Origin: Thalassospira lucentensis
GTDB lineage: Bacteria > Pseudomonadota > Alphaproteobacteria > Rhodospirillales > Thalassospiraceae
Direction: 5' to 3'
Assembly: GCF_001613805.1 (NCBI RefSeq)
Contig: NZ_LPVY01000020.1
Coordinates: forward strand, 147,486 to 211,485
DNA: 64,000 nucleotides
Positions 36,150 through 44,002 of this stretch are shown here, in pieces; within the stretch, counting starts at the first letter, position 1, and each line of letters starts with the position of its first letter. The notes under the pieces were generated by a model, which saw nothing but the letters and a program-made list of their open reading frames with translations, was not told the origin of the DNA and made no database searches. A program made the translations under genes and the position numbers.

Positions 36150-36160
36150 TGGTCATACCA
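36150..36160. promoter_or_regulatory. TGGT-N3-ACCA operator of the gntR gene
   Basis: TGGTCATACCA is a perfect dyad of the form used by FCD-type GntR repressors, 57 bp before the proposed gntR start. Autoregulation is inferred. Confidence 0.5.
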
Positions 36161-36335
36161 CTTTACGGGATGTTTGGCGTTGCTGCAAAGTGTCCGTTGA
36201 ACTGTTGTAAAGAGGACGTGCGGGCGACCTTGTCAGTCCAGCAATAAATTGATAGTTCAACAGGGTTCGATGTGCCGGTTCGTGCCGGTTCCGGAGCCGA
36301 AAATTTCAAGCTGCCCCAATTTCAGGAGAATTCGC

Positions 36336-37136
36336 GTGAGCCACCATACCGGGTCGCTGCTGGGCCATGATGATCCCGCACCGTTTGAGGTTTTGAACGA
36401 GAACGGCAAGGGGCATTCGCTTTTTGTCTGTGACCATGCTTCGCGCGAAATCCCCAAAAGCCTTGGCACGCTGGGCCTGCCGGAAGAAGAACGCAAACGC
36501 CATATCGGTTGGGATATCGGGGCGCGCAAAGTGACCGAAATTCTGGTTGAACGGTTTGATTGCCCGGCGGTTCTGGGCGGGTTTTCTCGGCTGGTGATCG
36601 ATTGCAACCGGCAGCTTTGGGACCCGACCGGGATGCCCGAAATCGCCGATCAGACGGTGGTTCCGGGAAACAAAAACGTTTCCCCGACGGAGCATATGAA
36701 GCGCATACGCGAGATTTTCCTGCCCTATCACGGGGCCATCGAAGAACGGATTGCCAATTTCCATGCCCACAAAATCGTCCCGGCCCTGATCGCCATTCAC
36801 AGCTTTACCCCAGTGTTCCAAGGGTTTGAACGCCCGTGGGAGATCGGCGTGCTTTGGGATCAGGATGGCCGTATTCCGATGCCGTTGCTGGCGAAACTGC
36901 GCGAACAGAATCCCGATCTGACGATTGGTGATAACGAACCCTATTCCGGGCAGCATATGGCCGATTACACCATTGATCATCACGGCGAAGCCGGTGGGTT
37001 GCCCTGTGTGTCGATTGAAATCCGCCAGGATCTGATTGATACTGATGCGGGATGTGAGAAGTGGGCCAAAATCCTTGGCGATGCCTTTGTCGACATCCTG
37101 GCCGACCCGAACCTTTATAAAATCAGGAGAGACTGA
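36336..37136 (+). CDS. N-formylglutamate amidohydrolase (GTG start)
   Basis: A 266-residue zinc-dependent hydrolase family protein (FGase/HutG2-like), cleaving N-formylglutamate or related N-acylated amides. Key segments are SLFVCDHASREIP, HIGWDIGARKVTEIL, LVIDCNRQLWDPT and IAIHSFTPVFQG. Start at GTG 36336 after AGGAG; the in-frame ATG at 36249 has no ribosome site. It is followed one base after its stop by the YbdK-like gene, so the two are almost certainly cotranscribed and perhaps act on the same amide metabolites. Confidence 0.87.
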   Translation: MSHHTGSLLGHDDPAPFEVLNENGKGHSLFVCDHASREIPKSLGTLGLPEEERKRHIGWDIGARKVTEILVERFDCPAVLGGFSRLVIDCNRQLWDPTGMPEIADQTVVPGNKNVSPTEHMKRIREIFLPYHGAIEERIANFHAHKIVPALIAIHSFTPVFQGFERPWEIGVLWDQDGRIPMPLLAKLREQNPDLTIGDNEPYSGQHMADYTIDHHGEAGGLPCVSIEIRQDLIDTDAGCEKWAKILGDAFVDILADPNLYKIRRD

Positions 37137-37137
37137 T

Positions 37138-38307
37138 TTGGCGGTGTCCCATTCGCGCGAACCGGGCTTTTCCATCGGGATCGAGGAAGAATTCTGGCTG
37201 GTGGACCGCGAAAGTCGCGATCTGGCGACGGACCCGGCAGCGGATTTTCTGAAAGACTGCAAGGATGAACTTGGCGATCAGGTATCAAGCGAGTTCATGC
37301 GATGTCAGGTCGAAACCGGCACCAAGGTTTGCAATAGTGCGGCCGAGGCGCGTGACCAGTTAACGCATATGCGCAGCACGGTTGCCGATATTGCCGGGCG
37401 CTATGACATGGCGTTGCTGGCGGCATCGACCCATCCGTTTGCGCAATGGGACAGCCAGAAACACACCGAGGGCGAACGTTACAGCACGATTGCGCGTGAC
37501 CTTCGCACGGTTGTCGACCGGCTTCTGATTTGCGGGATGCATGTGCATGTCGGGATCGAGGATGATGACCTGCGGATCGAGCTGATGGCGCAGGCGAGCT
37601 ATTTTCTGCCGCATCTTCTGGCACTAACCACCAGTTCGCCGTTCTGGCGGGGACGTGATACCGGGCTTCAGACCTTCCGGCTTTCGGTGTTTGATAACCT
37701 GCCGCGTACCGGCTTGCCCGAAGTGTTCGGATCATGGGCGGAATATCGCCGCCATGTCGATATGCTGATCCAGGCCGGGGTGATCGAGGATGGCACCAAG
37801 CTTTGGTGGGATTTGCGCCCCAGTGACCGTTGGCCGACGCTTGAAATGCGGATTGCCGATGTCTGTACCGATCTGGAAGATGCGGTCTGTGTGGCGTCGA
37901 TCACGCGATGTCTGATGCGGATGCTGTATCGTTTGCGGCGTAATAACCAGCGGTGGCGGATTTATTCGAATATGCTGGTGCGTGAAAACCGCTGGCGGGC
38001 GTGCCGGTATGGCAGTGATGCCGGGGATAAAACCGGGCTGATCGATTTTGGCCGGGCGGAGATTGTGCCCTATGCCGATCTGCTTGAAGAAATCATCGAA
38101 CTGATCCGCCCGGATGCAGAGCATTTCGGTTGTGTCGCGGAAATCGAGCATGCGCGCACCATTATCAAACGTGGCACAAGCGCACGCCGCCAGCGCGAGA
38201 TTTATACCGATGCGGTAGAAAACGGGGCCAGCCCGCGCGACGCGTTGCTTGCGGTGGCCGATCACCTGATTGCGCATACGGTGCCCGGCGAAAAATCGGC
38301 AGTTTGA
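37138..38307 (+). CDS. YbdK-type carboxylate-amine ligase (TTG start)
   Basis: A 389-residue ATP-grasp-like protein of the glutamate-cysteine ligase type 2 family. Family marks are FSIGIEEEFWLVD near residue 10, GMHVHVGI near 135 and LWWDLRPSDRWPTLEMRIADVC. TTG 37138 is preceded by AGGAGA and starts one base after the upstream stop; GTG 37144 is possible. Some YbdK proteins have weak gamma-glutamylcysteine synthetase activity; the native substrate is unknown. The tight link with N-formylglutamate amidohydrolase suggests a shared glutamyl-amide pathway. Confidence 0.86.
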   Translation: MAVSHSREPGFSIGIEEEFWLVDRESRDLATDPAADFLKDCKDELGDQVSSEFMRCQVETGTKVCNSAAEARDQLTHMRSTVADIAGRYDMALLAASTHPFAQWDSQKHTEGERYSTIARDLRTVVDRLLICGMHVHVGIEDDDLRIELMAQASYFLPHLLALTTSSPFWRGRDTGLQTFRLSVFDNLPRTGLPEVFGSWAEYRRHVDMLIQAGVIEDGTKLWWDLRPSDRWPTLEMRIADVCTDLEDAVCVASITRCLMRMLYRLRRNNQRWRIYSNMLVRENRWRACRYGSDAGDKTGLIDFGRAEIVPYADLLEEIIELIRPDAEHFGCVAEIEHARTIIKRGTSARRQREIYTDAVENGASPRDALLAVADHLIAHTVPGEKSAV

Positions 38308-38432
38308 AAGCCGTCTGAAATTTGCCGGGCGAACGGGTCTTGTCATGGCAAAGCGCATTGAGTATCGTCGCGCCGCATTGAAATTCAGCGCACCGGTTTC
38401 CGCTGCGCAAACATGATCGGAGAATATCAGGA

Positions 38433-38678
38433 ATGACCGAAGTCGGTGGAATCGCAGCCGATCAGCTTGCGAGCTATGTCGAACGCATCGAACGCCTTGA
38501 AGAAGAAAAAGCCAACCTGATGGCTGATATCAAGGAAGTTTACGGTGAAGCCAAGGCGCTTGGTTATGACGTGAAAATCCTGCGCCAGATCATCCGTCTG
38601 CGCAAAATGGAAGATCACGAACGCACCGAACAGGAAGAAATCCTTGAGGTTTACAAACGTGCGCTTGGCATGAGCTGA
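38433..38678 (+). CDS. gapR: GapR nucleoid-associated protein (DUF2312)
   Basis: An 81-residue, highly charged helical protein with the core IERLEEEKANLMADIKEVYG and the ALGYDVKILRQIIRLRK segment, matching DUF2312/GapR. In Caulobacter GapR tracks overtwisted DNA ahead of replication and transcription and helps topoisomerases. Full length for the family. Its own terminator follows at 38711. A well-conserved alphaproteobacterial gene. Confidence 0.92.
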   Translation: MTEVGGIAADQLASYVERIERLEEEKANLMADIKEVYGEAKALGYDVKILRQIIRLRKMEDHERTEQEEILEVYKRALGMS

Positions 38679-38710
38679 TCTGCTGTGTCAGGAGTGTCGC
38701 GCCAAGATGC

Positions 38711-38745
38711 AAAGCCCGCTTTCGAGCGGGCTTTTGTTTTTGTAT
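38711..38745 (+). terminator. intrinsic terminator of gapR
   Basis: AAAGCCCGCT (38711-38720) and AGCGGGCTTT (38725-38734) pair around a TTCG tetraloop and are followed by GTTTTTG. It lies 33 bp past the gapR stop and just before the mmcB start. Confidence 0.92.
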
Positions 38746-38754
38746 CCTGTGGCG

Positions 38755-39207
38755 ATGAATGACCGCAATCGCCCCCAAATCACAAGCGAAGTCACAGAAG
38801 GCGTTTGCCGTCTTTTGTATCATCATCGCATGGCTTGTCTGACCGAGCTCAGGCTTGGCAACGGGCGGAGGCTTGATGTGCTGGCGCTGGGGGAAAAGGG
38901 CGATCTTTGGGCGGTCGAGGTCAAATCATCGGTCGAGGATTTTCGCGTTGATCAGAAGTGGGAAAGCTATCTTGATTATTGCGACCGGTTTTTCTTTGCC
39001 GTGCCGATGGAATTTCCGCGCGACCTGATCCCGGTTGATGTCGGATTGATCGTTGCTGACCGGTTTGAGGCGGCCATTGTCCGCCCCGCGCCGGAGCCGG
39101 ATCAGAAACTGTCAGCAGCGCGCAGAAAGAAATTACTGATTTCATTCGGAAGGACGGCAGCAGGCCGGATGACTCCGGAAGCGGATGGTGAAATCTTCGT
39201 TCTGTAA
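38755..39207 (+). CDS. mmcB: MmcB-family DNA repair protein
   Basis: A 150-residue protein of the MmcB family with a PD-(D/E)XK-like core: LTELRLGNGRRLDVLALGE, then WAVEVKSSVEDFRVDQKW (the E-x-K pair). In Caulobacter mmcB is SOS-induced and helps resist mitomycin C crosslinks. The start is placed at ATG 38755; an upstream frame at 38707 would read through the gapR terminator. No LexA box was seen in the short gap before it. Confidence 0.87.
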   Translation: MNDRNRPQITSEVTEGVCRLLYHHRMACLTELRLGNGRRLDVLALGEKGDLWAVEVKSSVEDFRVDQKWESYLDYCDRFFFAVPMEFPRDLIPVDVGLIVADRFEAAIVRPAPEPDQKLSAARRKKLLISFGRTAAGRMTPEADGEIFVL

Positions 39208-39880
39208 AGCATGAAAAACTAAATTAGAGAATAGTATAAATCTGCGAATGTATAAGTCTTTGCGATGTAATACTTATACGATACCCCGATAGGAAACGGA
39301 TACCTTAGGGTAGTATTTCTTGTCTCATTTTTGAACTAATATCCTAACAAACATGTCACTTGGTTGCGCTAGTGGTCGCTGACTACACTCTGCCGCGCGG
39401 TCAGGTGATAGAAGAAAATATCCCTGGAAACGATCAAGATCGGTTTATGCCGCGGAAACCTGTATGACGGGGTGCATTTTTGCGCGCCTGTCGGATCGTG
39501 GGGGTACGATGGCGGGGATGGGACGTGCTGCGAGAGCGGCTGCAAGCTTTGGGCTTGTATCGGGGGATGGCATCGGGGCGCGGGGGCGTTACATCCGGTA
39601 TGCCGATCCGAACTTTATCCGGTGCGGGACTGCGCATCTGCTTGTGGCTATCCAAGCCCGGCATGTCATCAGATTTTCAATAAAAACAAACAATCGGCAT
39701 TTGCCGCGCACGCATTTCGCATCTGGCGAAATGGGGTCGGCGAATGATCGTTGTGTCGCCAATGAGCTGGTTAAGGGACATCGCAAAAACAAGGGTGACG
39801 CCATAGTCACCATCTTCCGGGAAGCTGTTGGGGCAGTTGCCTGATATCCTTGTAGTTACAATTGGTTAGAACGTTACAGA
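39208..39880. other. intergenic region upstream of the chemoreceptor
   Basis: About 670 bp with no credible gene; the open frames here have no family features. The first 170 bp are AT-rich and contain a perfect inverted repeat GTATAAGT (39250-39257) / ACTTATAC (39272-39279) with a 14-nt spacer. The remainder is GC-rich and featureless by eye. It likely holds the MCP promoter. Confidence 0.55.
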
Positions 39881-41581
39881 ATGAAAACTTTCGTCAATCT
39901 GAATATCGGTACCAAGTTGGCGGTCCTGCCGCTGATCGGGGTTATCGCCATTGCCATTGTGGGCGTCATCGGGGGACGCGCGATCGTATCACTTAGCAAC
40001 GGTCTGGAATTTGCCGTTTCGGAGGCCTATCCGGAGGTCCGCGATATCGGCAATATCGACCGTAATGTCACCAAGGTTCATCAGACGGTTTATCGCCTGC
40101 TGTCATGGTCGGCGGCAGGCGTTGACGAAGACCGCATGAGCAGCGTGAATGCGGAATTGCAGTCGCAGATTACGGCGGCGCGCGATGCCTTTACCCAGAT
40201 GCTGGGTGATCAGAACCTGCCGGGGCCGGAACGCGAGATCGCGGAAGGTGCGGCCAAGCTTTACGAAGATTACCTTGCCAAGATCGATCAGGTTCTGGGG
40301 ATGCTTGATATCGAGTATACCGGGGCGCTGAGTTTTTCATGGTCGGCACAGTCGGATTACGAAAGCCTGATGGCGACATTGGCCGAGCTTCGTGAAACGG
40401 CGGAAAATCGCATGGATGTTGCCAGTTCGGATGCGATGGCAGCCGGCATGACAGCCCAGAACCAGACAATCATTGCATCGGTTGTTGCCGTCCTTGCGAT
40501 GGTGTTGATCAGTTTTGCCATCACGCGCGTGATCGGCGTGCCGGTCAAACGGTTGACCGCGACCATGCGCGAACTGGCCGATGGAAGGGCGGATATCGAT
40601 GTGCCCTTTACCGGGCGGACCGATGAAATGGGCAGCATGGCAGGTGCGGTTGAAGTGTTCCGCCAGAATGCAGAAAGTTTGCAGGAAGCCGAGCGCAAAC
40701 GCATAGAGGACGAAGCCAAGGCGGCCGAGGAAAAACGCCGCACCATGCAGGAACTTGCCGCCGAGATCGAAACATCGGTCAAGGGAACGGCAACCGCGGT
40801 CAGTGCCGCGATCGAGCAGATCGGGGCATCGGCCAGTGCGATGCTGACCAATGCCGAACGCACCGATCAGCAAAGCGAGAATGCCTATGATGCGTCGGGT
40901 AAATCCAGCCGCAATATGGGCGAGATTTCAGAGGCGGCCAACAGCCTTGCCGCCGCGATTTCCCAGATCAGCAACGAAATCCAGGAAAGCAGCCGACGCG
41001 CACAGGCCGCAAGCGAGCAGGCATTGGATGCGGATGCCAAAATCCGCAAGCTTGAAGAAGCCAGTGTCCGGATCGAGGATGTTGCGGCACTGATTGGCAA
41101 TATTGCCGAACAGACCAACCTTCTTGCCCTTAACGCGACGATTGAATCGGCCCGTGCCGGGGACGCCGGAAAGGGCTTTGCGGTTGTGGCAAACGAGGTC
41201 AAGAACCTTGCCAGCCAGACGGCACGGTCGACCGAGGAAATCGCATCGGAAATCGCCAATGTCCGTACCGAAACCGTTCTTGCGGTCGAGGCGATCCAGA
41301 CGATTGTTGCCAGTGTCAATGACGTCAACGGTATCCTTAAAGCCATCGCCGATGCCGTGCTGGAGCAGGGGACGGCCACGGGCCAGATCAGCAACAGCAT
41401 TTCGGAAGCCGCCGGGTATGCCGAAACCGTATCGGGCGGGATTGGCGATGTGCGTGAAATCGCCCGTGCCACACGCGAGTCCGCGGATTCCGTCGGGCAG
41501 GCAACCGGCGAACTTGGTCGTCAGATGACCGGTCTGAGTTCTTCCGTGGACGGGCTTGTCGCCCGTTTGCGGGCGGTCTGA
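39881..41581 (+). CDS. methyl-accepting chemotaxis protein
   Basis: A 566-residue inner-membrane chemoreceptor. TM1 is [22 protein letters not shown] (about 11-32), followed by a periplasmic four-helix-bundle domain of about 160 residues, TM2 ([22 protein letters not shown], about 198-219), a HAMP domain to about 270, and a long cytoplasmic coiled coil. The conserved signalling tip is [20 protein letters not shown]. No CheR-tethering pentapeptide is seen at the C terminus. The next gene encodes a secreted Cache protein that may deliver ligands. Confidence 0.92.
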   Translation: MKTFVNLNIGTKLAVLPLIGVIAIAIVGVIGGRAIVSLSNGLEFAVSEAYPEVRDIGNIDRNVTKVHQTVYRLLSWSAAGVDEDRMSSVNAELQSQITAARDAFTQMLGDQNLPGPEREIAEGAAKLYEDYLAKIDQVLGMLDIEYTGALSFSWSAQSDYESLMATLAELRETAENRMDVASSDAMAAGMTAQNQTIIASVVAVLAMVLISFAITRVIGVPVKRLTATMRELADGRADIDVPFTGRTDEMGSMAGAVEVFRQNAESLQEAERKRIEDEAKAAEEKRRTMQELAAEIETSVKGTATAVSAAIEQIGASASAMLTNAERTDQQSENAYDASGKSSRNMGEISEAANSLAAAISQISNEIQESSRRAQAASEQALDADAKIRKLEEASVRIEDVAALIGNIAEQTNLLALNATIESARAGDAGKGFAVVANEVKNLASQTARSTEEIASEIANVRTETVLAVEAIQTIVASVNDVNGILKAIADAVLEQGTATGQISNSISEAAGYAETVSGGIGDVREIARATRESADSVGQATGELGRQMTGLSSSVDGLVARLRAV

Positions 41582-41629
41582 TCCATTTTCCATTTTTCTT
41601 CCAACAGGTTCATCAAAGGGGATTACCTG

Positions 41630-42094
41630 ATGAAAACACTTATGCGTCTTTTTGTATCTGCCATGACCGCACTTTGCCTGACCACCGGCCTTGCACAGGC
41701 CCAGGACAAGGCGGCAACCGCACAGGGGCTGGTTGATAAGGCCATCGCACTTTATGACGAAGTTGGCCAGGATCAGTCCTTTGCCACCTTCAACGACAAG
41801 GACGGCGAATATGTTTTTGACGAGTATTATGTGATTGTCGCCGACGGCGAAAAGGGCACGTTCCTGACCCATGCGATCAATCCGAAGCTGATCAATAATC
41901 CGAAAATCTGGGATCTTCAGGATGTGAACAGCAATTTCATCATTCGTGACATGGTGGAAACCGGCAAGACGAACCCGGATGGCGGTTGGTCCAACTATAC
42001 CTGGACCCACCCGGAAACCAAGAAACTTGCCGAAAAGAAGACCTGGGTAAAGCCGCATGACGGCAAAATCTTTATGGTCGGTTATTACGAGTAA
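41630..42094 (+). CDS. secreted single-Cache-domain protein
   Basis: A 154-residue protein with a clear signal peptide (residues 1-24, ending LAQAQ) and one small Cache-like domain (ATFNDKDGEYVFDEYYVIVADGEKGTFLTHAINPKLIN, then ETKKLAEKKTWVKPHDGKIFMVGYYE). Free periplasmic Cache proteins of this size are usually encoded next to MCPs or kinases. AGGGGA lies 8 bp before ATG 41630 and the MCP stop is 48 bp upstream, so cotranscription is likely. A terminator follows. Confidence 0.82.
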   Translation: MKTLMRLFVSAMTALCLTTGLAQAQDKAATAQGLVDKAIALYDEVGQDQSFATFNDKDGEYVFDEYYVIVADGEKGTFLTHAINPKLINNPKIWDLQDVNSNFIIRDMVETGKTNPDGGWSNYTWTHPETKKLAEKKTWVKPHDGKIFMVGYYE

Positions 42095-42120
42095 TCGGTA
42101 CCGAATCGCAAGAGATGTCA

Positions 42121-42147
42121 AAGGTCACCCGTCGGGTGACCTTTTTC
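42121..42147 (+). terminator. intrinsic terminator of the MCP-Cache unit
   Basis: AAGGTCACCC (42121-42130) pairs with GGGTGACCTT (42134-42143) around GTC, followed by a T run. Confidence 0.92.
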
Positions 42148-42188
42148 CATTTTGTAATGTTTTTCGTTCATGGAAGTATCTATTTTCC

Positions 42189-42204
42189 TGTGACGGTCGT
42201 CACA
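42189..42204. promoter_or_regulatory. CRP-type site TGTGA-N6-TCACA
   Basis: Perfect match to the core CRP dyad, in the AT-rich region 540 bp before the patatin-like gene. The mobile element now separates it from that gene. The regulator is inferred from the motif only. Confidence 0.55.
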
Positions 42205-42355
42205 CAAATAGTGAAATAAAAGTTACGAAGCATTTTACTGGTATAGATATTTGGGTTTTCACACTATTCGATGGTCTATATTTGTTCCAAACTTTCATAA
42301 GTTTGATGTCGAATGGTAAATTATCTTAAATATTGAATAGGTTATAATGCTTATA

Positions 42356-42618
42356 GGGTCAGGACCCATTAATTTGGTTGCAATGGTCAATCAGATTTGT
42401 GCGGATACGCGAAGCAAAACCGCAGGAAGATATGTATCTTTCAAGGTTTTGCGACAAAGTAGCCCGTGCAAATCTGATTGATCCGGAGGACAGGTGCTAT
42501 ATTTGCGAACTCCGACGTCAAACCCCTTGTCCGGGATGCCGACCCGCACTGCGGGCTTTTCCTTGGATTTTGCAAATATAACACCTGCCATTCCAATCAA
42601 ATTAATGGGTCCTGACCC
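42356..42618. mobile_element. 263-bp non-autonomous palindromic element (MITE-like)
   Basis: The ends form a 23-bp perfect inverted repeat (42354-42376 against 42598-42620, core GGGTCAGGACCC), extended to 32 bp with two mismatches. TA flanks both ends, which could be a TA target duplication. Inside are two further arms. Arm 1 pairs TCAATCAGATTTG (42387-42399) with its exact complement at 42469-42481. Arm 2 pairs 42491-42506 with 42572-42587, 15 of 16 bases. Both arms carry smaller hairpins (for example CCCGC-ACT-GCGGG at 42543-42555). The whole can fold as a cruciform or cloverleaf. It encodes no transposase. Confidence 0.88.
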
Positions 42619-42743
42619 TAGCTTCAGAGGCCCGCGCAAGACGGGCTGATATCTCCTGGGTGGAAGCGCTGGCAACTGCGGCGTTATTCCAACGCAGCGT
42701 TCGGGTGTTCAGTCGTTTAACGACAAATGAGTGGGAGATAGCT

Positions 42744-43934
42744 GTGAGAAAAATCAAGCGGGCAATCTTTTTGTCCGGCGGTGGACCTGCCGTCGGATTA
42801 AGTATCGGGGTTCTGAAACGACTTCAGCAGGAACCCGATATCACGTTCGATATCTGGTCATCTGCCTGCATCGGTGCGTGGCTTTCGGTGGCCTGGCATC
42901 AGGCGGACGAGGGACAGGAACTTGATCAGACGATCGGGTTTTTCCGCAAGATATTCCGCCCGGCAAGCGTTTATGAACGCTTTCCGATTGCATCGGCCTT
43001 TGCGCCGGATTTCTTTTCCGATTTCGCCAACCGGCTTTCCTATTTCTTTAACCCGGGCAGCTATCAGGGGCTGATCGTCCCCGAAGCCATCGGTGAGGCC
43101 GCCGAGCATGTCCGCCATTTCATGGGCAATCCGAAATACTGGACACCCCATAACCTTAACGATGTGCTGTTGAATGGTATTCTGGCGGTCAATCCGCTGT
43201 CGCGCTTCATGATCGGTGCGATGTACCAGACCAAGACCAAGGGATTGGCGAAAATCTATTCGCCCGACAGCATGTTCCTGGATCGGCTTGATTTCGACCG
43301 GTTGTATCAGCCTGATAAACCGGCCCTTTTCCATAACGCCTATAACCTGACACAGCAGCGGCTTGAACTGTTCACCAACAAGCCCGACCATTACAATCTG
43401 CCGCAGATGAATGCGCAGACGCTGTGTGCCTGTTCGGCCCTGCCGTTTATCGAGGAACCGGTTGAAATAAACGGCGATACCTATTGCGAGGGGGCGACGG
43501 TTGATACGGTCAATTTCTTTGACTTCCTGCACCATCATCCCGATGTCGAGGAAGTCTGGGTCAGCCGTATTCTGGACCTTAAGCAGGTGCGTCAGCCGGA
43601 AAACCTTTATGACGCGCTGAACAACCTGATCATGCTGTTTGCCGCATCGGCAAGCGAGGATGCGGTCAAGGCGTTCAAGCGTGAAGTCGCCGAAAGCGGG
43701 CGGAAGATCGATATCATCGAAATCCCGGTTTCACCGCATATCAATTACGACTGGACGTGGGAGAACCTTGATCGCGGGATTGACGATGGCTATCAGGCGA
43801 CCGATGACATGATCGCCAGTTACCGCAACCGTCAGCTTCGCGAACATCCGGTGCGTGATTTGCGCCGTCGTGCAGCACGGGTTTTGCCCGATCTGCATTT
43901 CCCGCTGGGCGGGCCGCGACCGCGATTGGCGTAA
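42744..43934 (+). CDS. patatin-like phospholipase homologue with altered catalytic residues (GTG start)
   Basis: A 396-residue patatin-like protein. The glycine-rich oxyanion motif is clear (FLSGGGPAVGLSIGVLKRL). The nucleophile elbow reads FDIWSSACIGAWLS, so the usual G-x-S-x-G serine is cysteine and the first Gly is Ser. The usual DG[GA] aspartate motif reads TYCEGATVD, with Glu for Asp. GTG 42744 is preceded by GGGAG at 6-nt spacing. It may be an unusual acyl hydrolase or a pseudoenzyme acting on membrane lipids. Monocistronic, with a MITE-like element 125 bp upstream. Confidence 0.8.
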   Translation: MRKIKRAIFLSGGGPAVGLSIGVLKRLQQEPDITFDIWSSACIGAWLSVAWHQADEGQELDQTIGFFRKIFRPASVYERFPIASAFAPDFFSDFANRLSYFFNPGSYQGLIVPEAIGEAAEHVRHFMGNPKYWTPHNLNDVLLNGILAVNPLSRFMIGAMYQTKTKGLAKIYSPDSMFLDRLDFDRLYQPDKPALFHNAYNLTQQRLELFTNKPDHYNLPQMNAQTLCACSALPFIEEPVEINGDTYCEGATVDTVNFFDFLHHHPDVEEVWVSRILDLKQVRQPENLYDALNNLIMLFAASASEDAVKAFKREVAESGRKIDIIEIPVSPHINYDWTWENLDRGIDDGYQATDDMIASYRNRQLREHPVRDLRRRAARVLPDLHFPLGGPRPRLA

Positions 43935-43946
43935 CATCAACATAAA

Positions 43947-43975
43947 AAAGGGGCCGCTGATCATGCGGCCCCTTT
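43947..43975. terminator. bidirectional intrinsic terminator
   Basis: AAAGGGGCCGC (43947-43957) pairs perfectly with GCGGCCCCTTT (43965-43975), with A and T runs on opposite sides. Shared by the convergent patatin-like and indolepyruvate oxidoreductase genes. Confidence 0.93.
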
Positions 43976-44002
43976 GATTTCTGGCAGAATTTGCCAAGCG
44001 GA

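Larger units (their letters stand above)
42144..42743. other. AT-rich promoter region interrupted by a MITE-like element
   Basis: The first 210 bp are AT-rich. They contain a perfect CRP-type site (42189-42204), an extended -10-like TGGTATAGAT near 42240 and a TATAAT at 42343-42348. The palindromic element fills 42356-42618. The last 125 bp lead into the patatin-like gene. No gene is credible within this stretch. Confidence 0.65.

Noticed and set aside
39464..39844. Overlapping frames in the gap before the chemoreceptor
   Set aside because: No ribosome site, no domain, several equal-length competitors in other frames, and composition typical of non-coding GC-rich DNA.
42378..42581. A 67-codon frame within the palindromic element
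   Set aside because: It is a by-product of the inverted-repeat sequence, with no ribosome site and no family features; the element encodes no protein.
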